A stretch of 64,000 bases of DNA from Rickettsia canadensis str. McKiel. Its GTDB lineage: Bacteria; Pseudomonadota; Alphaproteobacteria; Rickettsiales; Rickettsiaceae. Numbering within the stretch: the stretch's first letter is position 1; every line of letters begins with the position of its first letter. Location of the stretch: contig NC_009879.1 of assembly GCF_000014345.1 (NCBI RefSeq), positions 1-64,000 on the forward strand. Direction: 5' to 3'. The notes under the pieces are model-generated. The model was not told the origin of the DNA and searched no databases. It saw only the letters and a program-made list of their open reading frames with translations. Positions 19,162 to 29,045 of the stretch are shown here, in pieces. The position numbers and the translations under genes were made by a program.

Positions 19162-19206
19162 TTTTATACTTGCAATATTTGCAAAGGTGTTATATAAAAC
19201 TTCTAA

Positions 19207-19240
19207 CTGTCATCCCGTGATTGTAGCCACGGTATGACAC
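19207..19240. repeat. Short RPE-1-like end
   Basis: GTCATCCCGTGATTGTAGCCACGGTATGAC forms a hairpin (GTCAT.CCGTG / CACGG.ATGAC) between sca1 and tRNA-Glu; it may also terminate sca1 transcription. Confidence 0.6.
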
Positions 19241-19273
19241 TTTAATACATTTACCAGTCTACTTATACATTAA

Positions 19274-19348
19274 GGCCCCTTCGTCTAGCGGTTAGGACAC
19301 CACCCTTTCACGGTGGGAACACGGGTTCAAGTCCCGTAGGGGTCACCA
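19274..19348 (+). tRNA. tRNA-Glu (TTC)
   Basis: 75-nt cloverleaf: acceptor GGCCCCT (19274-19280) pairs with AGGGGTC, the D-arm is GTCTAGCGGTTAGGAC, the anticodon loop CTTTCAC gives TTC, the T-arm is GGGTTCAAGTCCC, and CCA is encoded (19346-19348). Standalone gene between sca1 and a strong palindrome. Confidence 0.97.
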
Positions 19349-19363
19349 TTCTCTATTTTCCTA

Positions 19364-19413
19364 TAAATTAAGATTATTGAGGTAATAATTATTACCTCAA
19401 TAATCTTAATTTA
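19364..19413. terminator. 50-bp perfect palindrome after tRNA-Glu
   Basis: Two 25-base arms (19364-19388 and 19389-19413) are exact reverse complements with no spacer. It starts 15 bases after the tRNA CCA. As RNA it forms a long AT-rich hairpin with T-rich flanks and could end tRNA-Glu transcription; as DNA it could extrude a cruciform. Its sequence differs from the RPE families here. Confidence 0.6.
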
Positions 19414-19597
19414 GATTCTAATTATAACTAGAAATTAAAAAAACATTAATCATAAAATAATAGCTGAAACTAATAACTTTTAATGCTTTAAAAAATTTAG
19501 TTGAAAACGTAAATTTCAATTAGAGCTACACAATACAGCTAATAAAATCTTATGAAGTATATTTATGAAAGCAGGTAAGTTTTTTTAATCCAGTTAA

Positions 19598-21860
19598 CTA
19601 TTCTCAAAATATAATTATAATCTATCTTTTACCGGTTATTCGTTAGGTGCTTGGTTTGCAGAGCTTAGTTTATATTTTGGTCATAGAGATTTTAATTATT
19701 TAAAAGCAATAGCTTTTGATAGTCTGGGTTCTGCAAAAATTATGGATAACTTTAAATCAAATGTTTATATTCATGGTCATAAAACTGATTGTGATGTAAG
19801 AAATCTAAACATAACAACTTATTTATCTACAATGAATTTTGTGAATATTTGCAACCTGCATATTCATAAAGCATATAAACTATTCCCTAAAATTACCGCA
19901 GCTGAATATAGCAGTAAAATAAATAAAGCTATATCTATTAAAAATTATATTCCTCTACTATCATTAACTGGTGACTTACTTGATTCAATGCTAGATAGTT
20001 TTGATCACGAAACAGGTAAACCTATAAAATATGAGAAAATATTAGATTGGCCTTGCATAGAATATGATCCTAAAGATGACACATTAGGTAAGAAAGCAAT
20101 AGATAAGGTGCTTAATTTTATACCTGTTAATAGTATTGATTAAAGATTTTGGAAGTAAATTAATACATAGAAATATTATAGCACAACATTGGGAGGTTTA
20201 GACCAATTTTTAATAGTAAGAATATCACCGGTGTGGACAATTTTAGAAGTTTATAAGCATTTAGAAAATGATTCTGCACAAGGATAACCATCAAAAAAAG
20301 ATATAATATCTGCTAAAGATCAATTTAAACTTTCTTACAAAGGTCCATTACCGCTAGCAAGAAGTAAATTTGTCTACTGATATAATAAATAAATGAAGTA
20401 GTGATTGGTTATTTAGGGCAACTAGCAGAATTAAACCTTTTGAAGCAAAAGAAATATGAAAGATCGAAATGCTTACACTTCTGACTATATAAAAACATAA
20501 ACAGTAATTTACCTCCTTTATCAGTTTATAGTCTTATTATTTGTAAAAAAGTATTGTAAGAAATATTTTAAGTAAAGAGCAATGTGTAATAATTAGTGTT
20601 TTTGCCGGAACAGGTAAAGAGTACGCTAGCTATCATTGTAAACAAAGAGAAGAAGCGAAGAAAATAGTACATTTTATTAATGTAGATTTCGCATATAAAA
20701 TCCTTGAAGCATATAGATTAACTTGCCAAAGAGTTTACTATTTACTTAAACAGATGAAAGGGAAGAAGACATAATAAGATGGTAATACTTTCATGTACTA
20801 ATTGGTACATGAAAGTATTACCAATTTAATTCAAATACATTATTTATTTTTGATAACGTAGAAATCATTTATATAAAGACATTGAGCATTATATTAAAGG
20901 TATAATGAATATATCTAAAGATTAAAGCACAAACAATAATTACTACTAAAAATAATAAATAAAGTGATGATATAGAAAATATTACATTAGAGCCTTTTAA
21001 CCAAGATGAAGCAAATTGAGAGAAATCTTTAGGGAACAGGTTAAGTAATAAAGATATTAATACTTTATTAAAAGAACGTGGTGATAAAGAGTCCGTATGA
21101 CCATTTCAATTATTGAAAGTGGTAGTGTATTAAAGTAAAATCAATTACTTAGATCCTGATTTTTCAGCATAGATTTTTTTTAAAAGAATTAATAGATGAA
21201 GCTACAATAATCTATAAAAATATTAGAAGCATTGTCATTAATGAATATTATGTGAGTTTGAAGAAACATTAAAATATCACAAAAAAGTATTAAAAATATT
21301 TTAAAAATTATATCATGATAAATATCATGATATTGCAAGGTCTATAAAATAATATCAAAGAAGCTTAAGGAAATGATACAAACAGGCAATAGTAATAAAC
21401 AAGCTTATTAAATGTTTATACAAACTTCAGGTTTAGATTATTCTAGTACTAAGGATAAAAAGTTATCTTGAGGTACCAGAATTTATAAGAAATAATGAAA
21501 TTAGAGAATTTATATTATAAAGAGGCGATTTTGAGGAAGTTACATTAGAAATTAAACAAAAATTACAAAAAAATTAAATATTTATTAATGTTGTTAAAGG
21601 GAAATAGAGTAGTTTTGCGATTTTAGGAAATTGGGGAGTGAAAGGTTATTTAAGTGCTAATTACTTAGTAAAACAATTAAGGGCTTTATCTAATGCTAAG
21701 AATATAGAAAAATAGCCCCAAAATGTTGTGTTTTGAAGTAATTGCTTAGGAGCGGTTAACAGCTCTAATAAAAACTTCACTTGTGTAAAAGAATTTACTA
21801 GAGCTTATTCTGAACTACAACAAAGATAACAAATGAGCATCCTAAATATTGTATTGACGG
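19598..21860 (+). pseudogene. Decayed large gene: lipase-like N-terminus, possible NTPase and repeat parts
   Basis: An open stretch from 19598 to 20143 carries FTGYSLGAWFAELSLYF, a GxSxG nucleophile-elbow motif like that of class 3 lipases, then KAIAFDSLGS. Further plus-strand fragments in varying frames include VFAGTGKEYASYHCKQREEA (a damaged GTGK P-loop), KINYLDPDFSA and GNWGVKGYLSANYLVKQL. Large rickettsial proteins joining such a lipase-like start with an NTPase and TPR region are known, and this looks like a ruined one. The ATG at 19742 would give only 133 codons lacking the GxSxG motif. A separate 19-bp-arm hairpin lies inside at 20780-20823. Confidence 0.6.
20780..20823. repeat. Hairpin with 19-bp perfect arms in the decayed gene
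   Basis: Arms 20780-20798 and 20805-20823 (starting TGGTAATACTTTCATG) are exact complements around a 6-base loop. Not one of the recognised repeat families in the window. Confidence 0.7.
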
Positions 21861-21911
21861 ATATTAGATATTACAGATCTGTGTCAAATTGCTAGATAGT
21901 AGTTAGTGTAT

Positions 21912-22403
21912 CTATGTAACTTTATTATTATGGACAAAATCAGATTTATCCATTAAATTTTTAGCAATGTTGCTCTCTGAAAGCTTAACTGATTGAAAAT
22001 ATTTGGAGACAAGTTTTATCACTTCATCACAAAATTCATCTTGTAATTCTTTACTTGTGATTAATTTTTGGTGTTGAATTAATTTTATAGCATCAGATTT
22101 TTTATGCTCTAAAAATTCTTCAATTTCTTTAGTTTTTTCTTGAATGATTTTTTTTGTAACTTTATTGCTTTCTTCTATCATTTGAGAGCGTAAAGTGTCT
22201 AATTGCTTTATTTGTGCGTTCGTTTGTTCAAAGAGTAAGATAGCATCTTCTTTTAACTTTTTAGCTTTTAGAACTCTTTCTTGGATTTCTAAAATCTTAA
22301 CATCTAAAGAATTTAAAATAGCTTTTTTTGCCGGTTTATAAATTAAATATACAAAAATTACAAAACTAACGGCAAGACAGAAGTTTTCATCTAGGAAATT
22401 CAT
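21912..22403 (-). CDS. atpF: ATP synthase F0 subunit b
   Basis: 163-residue subunit b of the F0 peripheral stalk, with one N-terminal membrane segment (about residues 7-24) and a long charged helix that reaches F1. Last gene of the minus-strand order atpI-atpB-atpE-atpX-atpF. Its ATG overlaps the stop of the b' gene by one base (TAATG), so it is translationally coupled. F1 genes are not in this window, as is usual in Rickettsia where F0 and F1 genes are apart. Confidence 0.93.
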   Translation of the reverse strand: MNFLDENFCLAVSFVIFVYLIYKPAKKAILNSLDVKILEIQERVLKAKKLKEDAILLFEQTNAQIKQLDTLRSQMIEESNKVTKKIIQEKTKEIEEFLEHKKSDAIKLIQHQKLITSKELQDEFCDEVIKLVSKYFQSVKLSESNIAKNLMDKSDFVHNNKVT

Positions 22404-22870
22404 TATTTTATTTTTTTTAGTAAATCTATATCTGCTTTAGTTCCAGCTACTTTTTCAATAATATTAACTGCAAGTTTTATGATTGCTTCGCTTTTATTAG
22501 TTCTAAATTGCTTAGCAGCTAAATTTATATCTTCAATATTTTTATTTATAGAATTTTTTAAATCTTGTTCTAGATTCTTTTTTTTTATTAAGAATTCTGA
22601 TTCTAAAGAGTATATTTTTGCTTTTTTTAGCCTATCTATTGCGGTATTTGTTTTTTCTACTTCCTCATTATAATATTTATTTAGCTTTTCTACTTCTAAG
22701 GTCAGTATATCAGCTTGTGTAATATTATCTTGAATATTTGTCTGTCTGTTATTAAAAATTTCTTCGGCTTTTGGAATGATAAATTTATAAATAAAGATAT
22801 ACAATAAGCCGAAAGTAACTATAAGCCAAAAAATTTGTGAATAATATGTAGCAATATCAAATTGAGGCAT
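22403..22870 (-). CDS. atpX: ATP synthase F0 subunit b'
   Basis: 155-residue b' subunit: starts [21 protein letters not shown] with the single membrane helix at about 10-30, followed by a [17 protein letters not shown] segment typical of b' and an amphipathic coiled helix. Paired b and b' subunits are the alphaproteobacterial/photosynthetic arrangement. It lies 17 bases after atpE and overlaps atpF by one base. Confidence 0.93.
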   Translation of the reverse strand: MPQFDIATYYSQIFWLIVTFGLLYIFIYKFIIPKAEEIFNNRQTNIQDNITQADILTLEVEKLNKYYNEEVEKTNTAIDRLKKAKIYSLESEFLIKKKNLEQDLKNSINKNIEDINLAAKQFRTNKSEAIIKLAVNIIEKVAGTKADIDLLKKIK

Positions 22871-22887
22871 CTTATTTAAAATGAATT

Positions 22888-23112
22888 TTAAGAAAAAATA
22901 AGTAACATAGCAATCACAAAGGAAAAAAGCCCTATTGCTTCAGCAAGACCTGCGCCGATAAGAGCCATTCTTTGTAAGTTTTCTGCAGCTGCAGGGTTTC
23001 GTGCTATTGCATTAAGTAGAGAGCTAAATATATTACTAACTCCTAGAGCCGCACCATACATACCGATAGCCATAAGTCCTACACCAATAAATTTTAAAGA
23101 AACTATATCCAT
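22888..23112 (-). CDS. atpE: ATP synthase F0 subunit c
   Basis: 74-residue c-ring hairpin protein. Two membrane helices flank the polar loop ARNPAA (37-42), and the proton-carrying Glu58 lies in [10 protein letters not shown] start it at the second ATG (23112, MDIVSLKF) because TGGA sits 6-9 bases upstream and family members begin there; the first ATG (23124) would add four residues. The gap to atpB is occupied by repeat R1. Confidence 0.95.
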   Translation of the reverse strand: MDIVSLKFIGVGLMAIGMYGAALGVSNIFSSLLNAIARNPAAAENLQRMALIGAGLAEAIGLFSFVIAMLLIFS

Positions 23113-23143
23113 ACGAAATTCCAACTTTAATTAAAAATATTTA

Positions 23144-23288
23144 AGACTTCTTAAAATTTGCTTATAGAGAGGAATTTGAAGGAGACACGGAACGCAGAAC
23201 CGCAGGGTACACAAACGTACTTTATGATTCGCGTTTTACCGGATCGATGTACAAATTACCTCTAGAAGTAGAGTTTTATAAGAAGTCT
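23144..23288 (-). repeat. Dispersed palindromic repeat R1, copy 3, between atpB and atpE
   Basis: 145 bases in reverse orientation to the other copies, with 10-base perfect end arms (AGACTTCTTA 23144-23153, TAAGAAGTCT 23279-23288). The core GGATCG, ACAAATTACCTCTAGAAGTAGAG and GGAGACACGGAACGCAGAACC match copies 1 and 4 as reverse complements. It lies between two cotranscribed essential genes, so it is very likely transcribed. Confidence 0.87.
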
Positions 23289-24015
23289 AGTGTAAATTAA
23301 TCGCATCATTAAGATACATACAAGACAAAATAGTAAAAATATAAGCTTGAAGTACTGCAATAAAAATTTCAAATCCAATCAGTATAACCATAAGAGGGAT
23401 TGATATAAATTTCAAGTAAATCATTAATGAAATGGTAAAACTAGCTATTACTTTTAATAACACATGCCCTGCCATCATATTAGCAGCAAGTCGCAAAGAT
23501 AAACTAATCGGTCTTGCTAAATATGTAAATAGTTCAATTACTATCATTAGCGGTGCTAACCATAAAGGGGTACCGTGTGGTAGAAAAAGAGTTAAAAAAC
23601 GTAAGCTGTGTTTTACAAAACCGACTATAGTTATCGTTAAAAATACTAAAATTGCCAAGGCAAAAGTAACGATAATATGACTAGTAACAGTAAAGCTATA
23701 TGGTGTCATACCAAGTAAATTACAGAATAAAATGAAAATAAATAAACTAAAAAATAATGGAATAAATTTATGTCCTTTTGCTCCTATATTCTGATTTAAC
23801 ATATCAGCTACGAGATTATAAACTATTTCAGCACTTACTTGTAATCTAGAAGGTACTAACTTCCAGTTATAAAAAGCTAAGTAAAAATAAGTTAAAGCTA
23901 AGATACTAGCAAGTAACATATAGATACTTGAATTAGTAAAGCTGATGTCAAAACCGAAAATTTTAATTTCTATCAATTTTTTGATATCAAATTGTACTAA
24001 AGGGTTAAGAGTCAT
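23287..24015 (-). CDS. atpB: ATP synthase F0 subunit a
   Basis: 242-residue subunit a, forming the proton half-channels beside the c-ring. Five or six membrane segments; the essential arginine is in [13 protein letters not shown], and the last helix includes [16 protein letters not shown]. Full length. It follows atpI by four bases. Its stop codon region touches the start of repeat R1, which separates it from atpE. Confidence 0.96.
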   Translation of the reverse strand: MTLNPLVQFDIKKLIEIKIFGFDISFTNSSIYMLLASILALTYFYLAFYNWKLVPSRLQVSAEIVYNLVADMLNQNIGAKGHKFIPLFFSLFIFILFCNLLGMTPYSFTVTSHIIVTFALAILVFLTITIVGFVKHSLRFLTLFLPHGTPLWLAPLMIVIELFTYLARPISLSLRLAANMMAGHVLLKVIASFTISLMIYLKFISIPLMVILIGFEIFIAVLQAYIFTILSCMYLNDAINLH

Positions 24016-24019
24016 TTTC

Positions 24020-24289
24020 TTACTTTTTATTATTTACTTTCTGCCTTATAATATTAAAACCGGCAATCATTCCTATTATTGTAAATATAATCAGAAATAA
24101 AGGTTTAGAATAAAATAACTTATCCGTGAATATTCCACTCGCGACACCTACCATTGTACCTGAAACTAAATCTATGGCAATAGTGAATGAACTAATTTCT
24201 TGCTGAACTTTAGGATTAAAAAGTCTAGCACTTTTAAAGTCTTTAATTCTTGCTTTGATATTGTTTAGTTTTTCCGTATCCACATCCAC
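24020..24289 (-). CDS. atpI: ATP synthase F0 accessory protein AtpI
   Basis: 89-residue protein with a charged N-terminus and two membrane helices (about 37-55 and 62-80) carrying the AtpI/AtpQ motif [19 protein letters not shown]. AtpI-type proteins help c-ring assembly or Mg2+ supply. First gene of the F0 operon; repeat R2 lies just upstream and may hold or affect the promoter. Confidence 0.85.
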   Translation of the reverse strand: MDVDTEKLNNIKARIKDFKSARLFNPKVQQEISSFTIAIDLVSGTMVGVASGIFTDKLFYSKPLFLIIFTIIGMIAGFNIIRQKVNNKK

Positions 24290-24299
24290 AGTTATACTC

Positions 24300-24414
24300 G
24301 TTTAATTTGAAAAATTGACTACGTCGTCTATATTAAGTTCTACAGTGCTCACATGCTAAATGTATGCCTCCGCTCCCTCACTTTATAGACTTCTTGCTCT
24401 TTTCCAAATTAAAC
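24300..24414 (-). repeat. Dispersed palindromic repeat R2, copy 1
   Basis: 115 bases with end arms GTTTAATTTGAAAA (24300-) and TTTCCAAATTAAAC (24401-24414), complementary at 13 of 14 positions. Reverse-complement parts (AAAAGAGCAAGAAGTCT and ATGTGAGCAC) recur near 44860 and 44765. It lies between the F0 operon and the DsbA-like gene. Confidence 0.72.
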
Positions 24415-24452
24415 TTTGTCTAGCAATCCTAATATTAAATTATAAATTCATC

Positions 24453-25277
24453 TCATTTTTTTGCTTTTTCTTTTTGCTCATCTAAAGCTTTATCCACTGC
24501 CTTAGCAATATTATCTATACTATAATTTTTGGTTTGTACTCCGTTAACGAAGAAAGAAGGAGTACCTATAAATTTTGGTGTTTTTGCTACTAAATTAGTA
24601 TTAGCAATTAGTGTTTCAGTAATTTTATCGCTATTTAAGCATTGTTTATATTCTTCTGGAGAAATGCCACCAAGCTTACCTATATCGGTTAATAATTCTC
24701 TATATTTATTGCTATATGCCCACTTATCTTGTTGTTTTAATATAATATTATGAAACTGTACAAAACTATTTATATCACCCTTGCAACGGGCTAAAATTGC
24801 AGCGTCTAAATCTTGTTTTGTAGCAATAAATTCACGAACGACATATGCAATTTTATTAGTATCAATATATTTTTTCTTAAGTTCCGGAAAAATGGTCTGA
24901 TGATAATAAGCACAATGTGGGCATGTAGGAGAAAAATACTCGATTACTATAACATTTGATTTTTTGTTACCGAGAACCATATCATTATCATCAACTTTAA
25001 AAGTGACTTTAATAGGCTTTATTTTAGGATCTTTGTGTTCTTGTGAATCCGGCGTTGATACTTCATTAGTTTGATTGTTATCATTAGCAGGTACTATCGA
25101 TTCAGCTGCATTTTCAGAATTTATAGCTTCTTGATTTATTTTTTGAGAAGTTTCGTTATTTTGTACAGTTTTTTGCTCTATTATTTGTTTCTCCTCGTGG
25201 TTCTTACCCTGTACTTTTCCTTCTGAATAGCTACTCAAAAATAATAAAAATATTAGCACAATAAAAATACTTTGCAT
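24453..25277 (-). CDS. DsbA-like periplasmic thiol:disulfide oxidoreductase
   Basis: 274-residue exported protein of the DsbA/DsbG-like thioredoxin-fold group (Thioredoxin_4). Signal peptide about 1-19; a Gln/Asn/Glu-rich linker to about 90; catalytic Cys119-Pro-His-Cys122 in SPTCPHCAYYH; cis-Pro loop near the C-terminus in GTPSFFVNG. CPHC is the strongly oxidising DsbA motif, so it probably makes disulfides in envelope proteins. Divergent from carD, sharing the AT-rich intergenic space at 25278-25443. Confidence 0.9.
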   Translation of the reverse strand: MQSIFIVLIFLLFLSSYSEGKVQGKNHEEKQIIEQKTVQNNETSQKINQEAINSENAAESIVPANDNNQTNEVSTPDSQEHKDPKIKPIKVTFKVDDNDMVLGNKKSNVIVIEYFSPTCPHCAYYHQTIFPELKKKYIDTNKIAYVVREFIATKQDLDAAILARCKGDINSFVQFHNIILKQQDKWAYSNKYRELLTDIGKLGGISPEEYKQCLNSDKITETLIANTNLVAKTPKFIGTPSFFVNGVQTKNYSIDNIAKAVDKALDEQKEKAKK

Positions 25278-25443
25278 ATTTATTCTTACCTTAATATTAA
25301 CGTTAACTTTATTTACAATAAGATTGTATCAATTTTATTTCAATAAAAATATCTACTTTATAATAAAAGTAAAATATGCTATAAGAAAATAATAGTCTAA
25401 TATTAAGTTCTTAGGCACTAAAACCACTACGGAGGAATTAATA

Positions 25444-25971
25444 ATGGCAAATACAACACAATCCGAACATAAAACTAAATCCGAGTTTAAAATAGGGCAA
25501 CGAATTGTCTATCCTGCACATGGAGTGGGTGAAATAACAAATATAGAATATCATACTATAGCAGGTACTGAAATTAAAGTATATGTAATTTCCTTTGCTC
25601 AAGATAAAATGACGTTAAAAGTTCCGGTTAATAGGGCTACAATTGTCGGTCTGAGAGCAGTCGCAAGTAGAAAAGATTTAGATGTCATATATTCGACTCT
25701 TCAAGGTAAACCAAAACAAGGAAATAGAATGTGGAGTAGAAGAGCACAAGAATATGAAGGCAAAATTAACTCAGGTAACATTGTAGCTATAGCTGAAGTA
25801 TTACGTGACTTACATAAAAATGTCGATAATGATCGTTCTTACAGTGAAAGAACACTCTATGAATCAGCTTTAAATAGACTTGCAGGTGAACTTGCTATCC
25901 TTGAAAATATACATCCAACCGAAGCAATTAATAAGTTAGTTGAAGTATTGCGTGAAAAATTAGTAGCGTAG
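25444..25971 (+). CDS. carD: CarD/CdnL family RNA polymerase-binding regulator
   Basis: 175-residue transcription regulator. The N-terminal Tudor-like RNA-polymerase-interaction domain (about 15-75, FKIGQRIVYPAHGVGEI) binds the beta subunit, and the helical C-terminus (WSRRAQEYEGKINSG, LYESALNRLAGELAI) contacts the upstream edge of the promoter bubble. CarD/CdnL stabilises open complexes at rRNA and other promoters. A strong ribosome binding site GGAGG lies about 10 bases ahead of the ATG. Confidence 0.95.
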   Translation: MANTTQSEHKTKSEFKIGQRIVYPAHGVGEITNIEYHTIAGTEIKVYVISFAQDKMTLKVPVNRATIVGLRAVASRKDLDVIYSTLQGKPKQGNRMWSRRAQEYEGKINSGNIVAIAEVLRDLHKNVDNDRSYSERTLYESALNRLAGELAILENIHPTEAINKLVEVLREKLVA

Positions 25972-25975
25972 CTGC

Positions 25976-26175
25976 ACTTTTTGTCATTGTGAGTAGACAT
26001 TGTTGCGTAGAGCAAAAAACACGCTCTAGGTTGTCCCGTGTCTTGACCACAGTATAAAGTACTAATAATCTTAGTATATTTTTAACTGTGTCCCGTGATT
26101 AAAGCTGCGGGATAACAACAGAAAGCTTTAGACACATAATAAAGCACGCTTGCAATGTGAGACGACAAAGCTGTA
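25976..26175. repeat. Composite RPE-like region between carD and the methyltransferase
   Basis: Outer halves CTTTTTGTCATTGTGAG...TTGCG (from 25978) and GCTTGCAATGTGAGACGACAAAG (to about 26171) are imperfect inverted repeats; inside is a second element with GTGTCCCGTGATTAAAGCTGCGGGATAAC. It separates convergent genes and may terminate both. Confidence 0.55.
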
Positions 26176-26179
26176 CTAA

Positions 26180-27784
26180 CTAACCTACTAAAAGATAGTT
26201 CATTCGGAATTTCTCAAGGGACGCAGTAACTATATAGTCAATAAATTCTTTTAACAATTTTGGGTCAGTTACTTCCTGTCCTTTATCGTCACGAGCAGTT
26301 AAGAGTTTTGAATTAATCTTTTCAAGAATTTCTTTTTTAATATCATTAATATTATGAGTACCGTCTAACATTTCTAAAATATATTTTTCATGTAACGCTA
26401 TACCTATCATATCATTAAGTCTATTAGTGATGCTAAACACATTAGTTGCATTATTAAAATGTGCTTGTCGTGCTTGGTATCTTGCAAATTCACCAGTTTT
26501 AGGTTTTTCGGTGATAGTAGTTATAGTATGTGGTTTAGTCTCAAATATTTTTAGATAACCTTGAAAAATGAATTTGATAAAATGTTGCTCTAGTGCAGCT
26601 AGGAAATCTTGTAATCGATATTTACCAAGCTTTTTAAAAGCTTCTTTTGCTACTTGTTCTAAGCTTAAAGGATTGCTAATATTTTCAGCATATACATATA
26701 AAATAGCTTTTATAATTGGTGAAGTGCTTGAAATAAGAGGGTTAGGTAAATTTTCATAATAGAAGCTGATATTTTCTTGTTCATTAGTTAAATCAACCTC
26801 TTTTTCCAGAGTTACCGGTTTAATATTAAGGCTAGTATAAAACTCTTTTAAATTGTTAAATTCAATTTTTCTGTTTATAGGTATGTTTTTATGACATAAC
26901 AATGTCGAGCGAAACTTTCTATTAGTAATAAAATCCATATATTGTTCCGTACGAACAATATCATCAATAACTTGTAGCTTTTCTGCTGCCTGAGCAGGTA
27001 AATTACCGATAAACATTGAAGCAAGCGACGCATCTCCTAAGTAATTTAAATGATTTCTTTGAGCTTTTTCTATGAATTGGTTAAAATATATACCTGTATT
27101 AATTTCGCCTAAATATTCATGTAGTACGTATGAATCAGTATATGCAGATAATAATTTTGTTTCTTCACGTAAAAATCTAGAATAAGGTGTTGTGGCACTT
27201 TCTAATGAGTCATTGATAAACTTTAAAAGTAATCTAGCTTGTTGTAACTTATCGTGGCTATTATTAAAAAGTTCTGAGTGAAACATCATCATTTCACGTA
27301 TTGTTCGCTGCATATTCCAACCAGGCAGAGTATTATAACTTACAAAAGCTATACCGTTTGGATTTAGCAGCTTATTACAAACTTCAAGTATTTTATTTTG
27401 TACTTCTTCAGGTACCCATGAATATACGCCGTGACAAACTATGTAATCAAACTTACCGTATGACTCGTTAAGGTCCAATATAGATAATGCATTTAGTTCG
27501 ACATTTTTTATTTTCAAATCACTGATAATTTTTTTGCCTAATTCTATTTGTGTTTTGGATAAATCAATACCAAGAGAATTTGATTTAGGATATGTTTCAG
27601 CAAAGTTAAGTAGATTAACTCCAACCCCGCAACCGATATCAAGTATTTTAGCAGTTTCAAGAGATGGTGGATTTAGCCCAAATAGCTTGCCGATAGTTCT
27701 TAAATATGGCGGAGAAGTATAACTGAAAGTAAATGGGGGATAAGGTACTTCATCATAGGATATTTTATTTGTTTGTTTTGTCAT
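26180..27784 (-). CDS. Protein lysine methyltransferase, PKMT2 type
   Basis: 534-residue class I SAM-dependent methyltransferase. The SAM motif ILDIGCGVGVN (Gly51-Gly55) is followed by LGIDLS, FDYIVCHGVYSWVP and GIAFVSYNTLPGW; a central regulatory domain (MethyTransf_Reg, about 220-300) and a C-terminal domain follow. The family and gene position (next to recF) fit the rickettsial enzymes shown to methylate lysines of the surface protein OmpB; the copy at this locus was reported as a trimethyltransferase and is split in R. prowazekii Madrid E, but is one open frame here. Assignment by locus is from memory. Confidence 0.8.
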   Translation of the reverse strand: MTKQTNKISYDEVPYPPFTFSYTSPPYLRTIGKLFGLNPPSLETAKILDIGCGVGVNLLNFAETYPKSNSLGIDLSKTQIELGKKIISDLKIKNVELNALSILDLNESYGKFDYIVCHGVYSWVPEEVQNKILEVCNKLLNPNGIAFVSYNTLPGWNMQRTIREMMMFHSELFNNSHDKLQQARLLLKFINDSLESATTPYSRFLREETKLLSAYTDSYVLHEYLGEINTGIYFNQFIEKAQRNHLNYLGDASLASMFIGNLPAQAAEKLQVIDDIVRTEQYMDFITNRKFRSTLLCHKNIPINRKIEFNNLKEFYTSLNIKPVTLEKEVDLTNEQENISFYYENLPNPLISSTSPIIKAILYVYAENISNPLSLEQVAKEAFKKLGKYRLQDFLAALEQHFIKFIFQGYLKIFETKPHTITTITEKPKTGEFARYQARQAHFNNATNVFSITNRLNDMIGIALHEKYILEMLDGTHNINDIKKEILEKINSKLLTARDDKGQEVTDPKLLKEFIDYIVTASLEKFRMNYLLVG

Positions 27785-27938
27785 AGTAGTTACATAAGTT
27801 AAAAATTAATTTTAAGCAGTTTCAAAAGATTAAGCAATACATTTATTATAGCTGCTGCTAGAACGGATAATGTGTTTATTTACTTTTGAAAAATTATAGA
27901 GTATGCTAATTTAGGTTATTTGAACATAATACAAACTA

Positions 27939-29021
27939 TTATAATTTAATCAATTGTGCTTTACTTGCAAAATTTTCTATACTTTCTAAATTGGTAGTGG
28001 TAATCCATAACTGCAAATTTAAATAGGTAAAAAATTCAGTTAAATAGTCACGTCTTTTATCATCTAGATGCACAAAGACTTCATCCAAAAGTAAAACCGG
28101 TGCTATTTTAGTTAGCTTTATAGCATAATTCATTTCAGCAAGAATTATCGCAATTAATATGGCTTTTTGCTCACCGGTAGAACAGAGTTTTGCTAAGATG
28201 TTTTTCTTTTTATGCTTCACTAGAAAGTCACTTTTATGAACTCCAAAACTAGTGCGACCAATTAATTTATCTTTGTTTCTTGTTTTATAAAGTTCTGCCG
28301 TAATAACACTAACAATATTCTCTTCACCATCTAATATTTTTTGTTCGACAATGCCGTCAATTGATAAATCAGCTTTTGGAAACTCATTTTCAAGATTATT
28401 TATTGTTTGCTGCATAAATTCTAAGGTTTTTAAGCGGTTAACAGCAATATGGTTAGAAATATCAGCCATCTTTTCTTCGATGATTTTCAGCCAATTATCA
28501 TCTTGTATTTCTTCTGCTAGAATTTTATTTCTCTCATGCATATAATATTCATACTTGCCGACTAATTCTGCATGCTTTGGATCAAAATTATAAACTATTC
28601 TATCAAGGAATTTTCTTCTTTCTACTTTTCCACTTGTAAAGATTCCTTCCATTTGCGGAGTTAACCATACCATACTAGTGAATTTACTTAACTCGTTATT
28701 AGCTATTTTACTTTCGTTATATTCGGTTATTCTTCTATTTGAACTAAGCTTGAATTGTGTAGTGAACTCTGCAAGCCCTAATTTACTTTGTAATAAGGCT
28801 TTAATAGAGCAATGATCTTCTGAAGTTTTGCATATATCGGCAAGTTTAGCTGACCGTAGTCCTCTTCCTGGATAAAACAGTGATATTGCTTCTAAAATAT
28901 TAGTTTTACCGCTACCGTTTTCCCCTATAAGAATTATAGGGGTATTATCTATTTTCAGTTCAAGATTTTTAAAATTACGATAATTCTCAAGAATTAAGGA
29001 GTGCAGAAAAATATTTTTCAT
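27939..29021 (-). CDS. recF: DNA replication and repair protein RecF
   Basis: 360-residue SMC-like ATPase that helps RecO and RecR load RecA at gapped DNA. Walker A GENGSGKT is at 33-40, the signature region near LCSTGEQKAILIAIILAEM, and Walker B VLLLDEVFVHLD with D-loop follow. Length is normal. Unlike in many bacteria it is not next to dnaA-dnaN. A rickettsial hypothetical gene lies just upstream (29046-29714), 24 bases away, probably in one operon. Confidence 0.95.
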   Translation of the reverse strand: MKNIFLHSLILENYRNFKNLELKIDNTPIILIGENGSGKTNILEAISLFYPGRGLRSAKLADICKTSEDHCSIKALLQSKLGLAEFTTQFKLSSNRRITEYNESKIANNELSKFTSMVWLTPQMEGIFTSGKVERRKFLDRIVYNFDPKHAELVGKYEYYMHERNKILAEEIQDDNWLKIIEEKMADISNHIAVNRLKTLEFMQQTINNLENEFPKADLSIDGIVEQKILDGEENIVSVITAELYKTRNKDKLIGRTSFGVHKSDFLVKHKKKNILAKLCSTGEQKAILIAIILAEMNYAIKLTKIAPVLLLDEVFVHLDDKRRDYLTEFFTYLNLQLWITTTNLESIENFASKAQLIKL

Positions 29022-29045
29022 TTAGTAGAAAAAAGAGAAGAATAG

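Noticed and set aside
21310..21333. Small inverted repeat (11-bp arms, ATATCATGATA)
   Set aside because: AT-rich, inside the decayed lipase-like gene, no sign of function.
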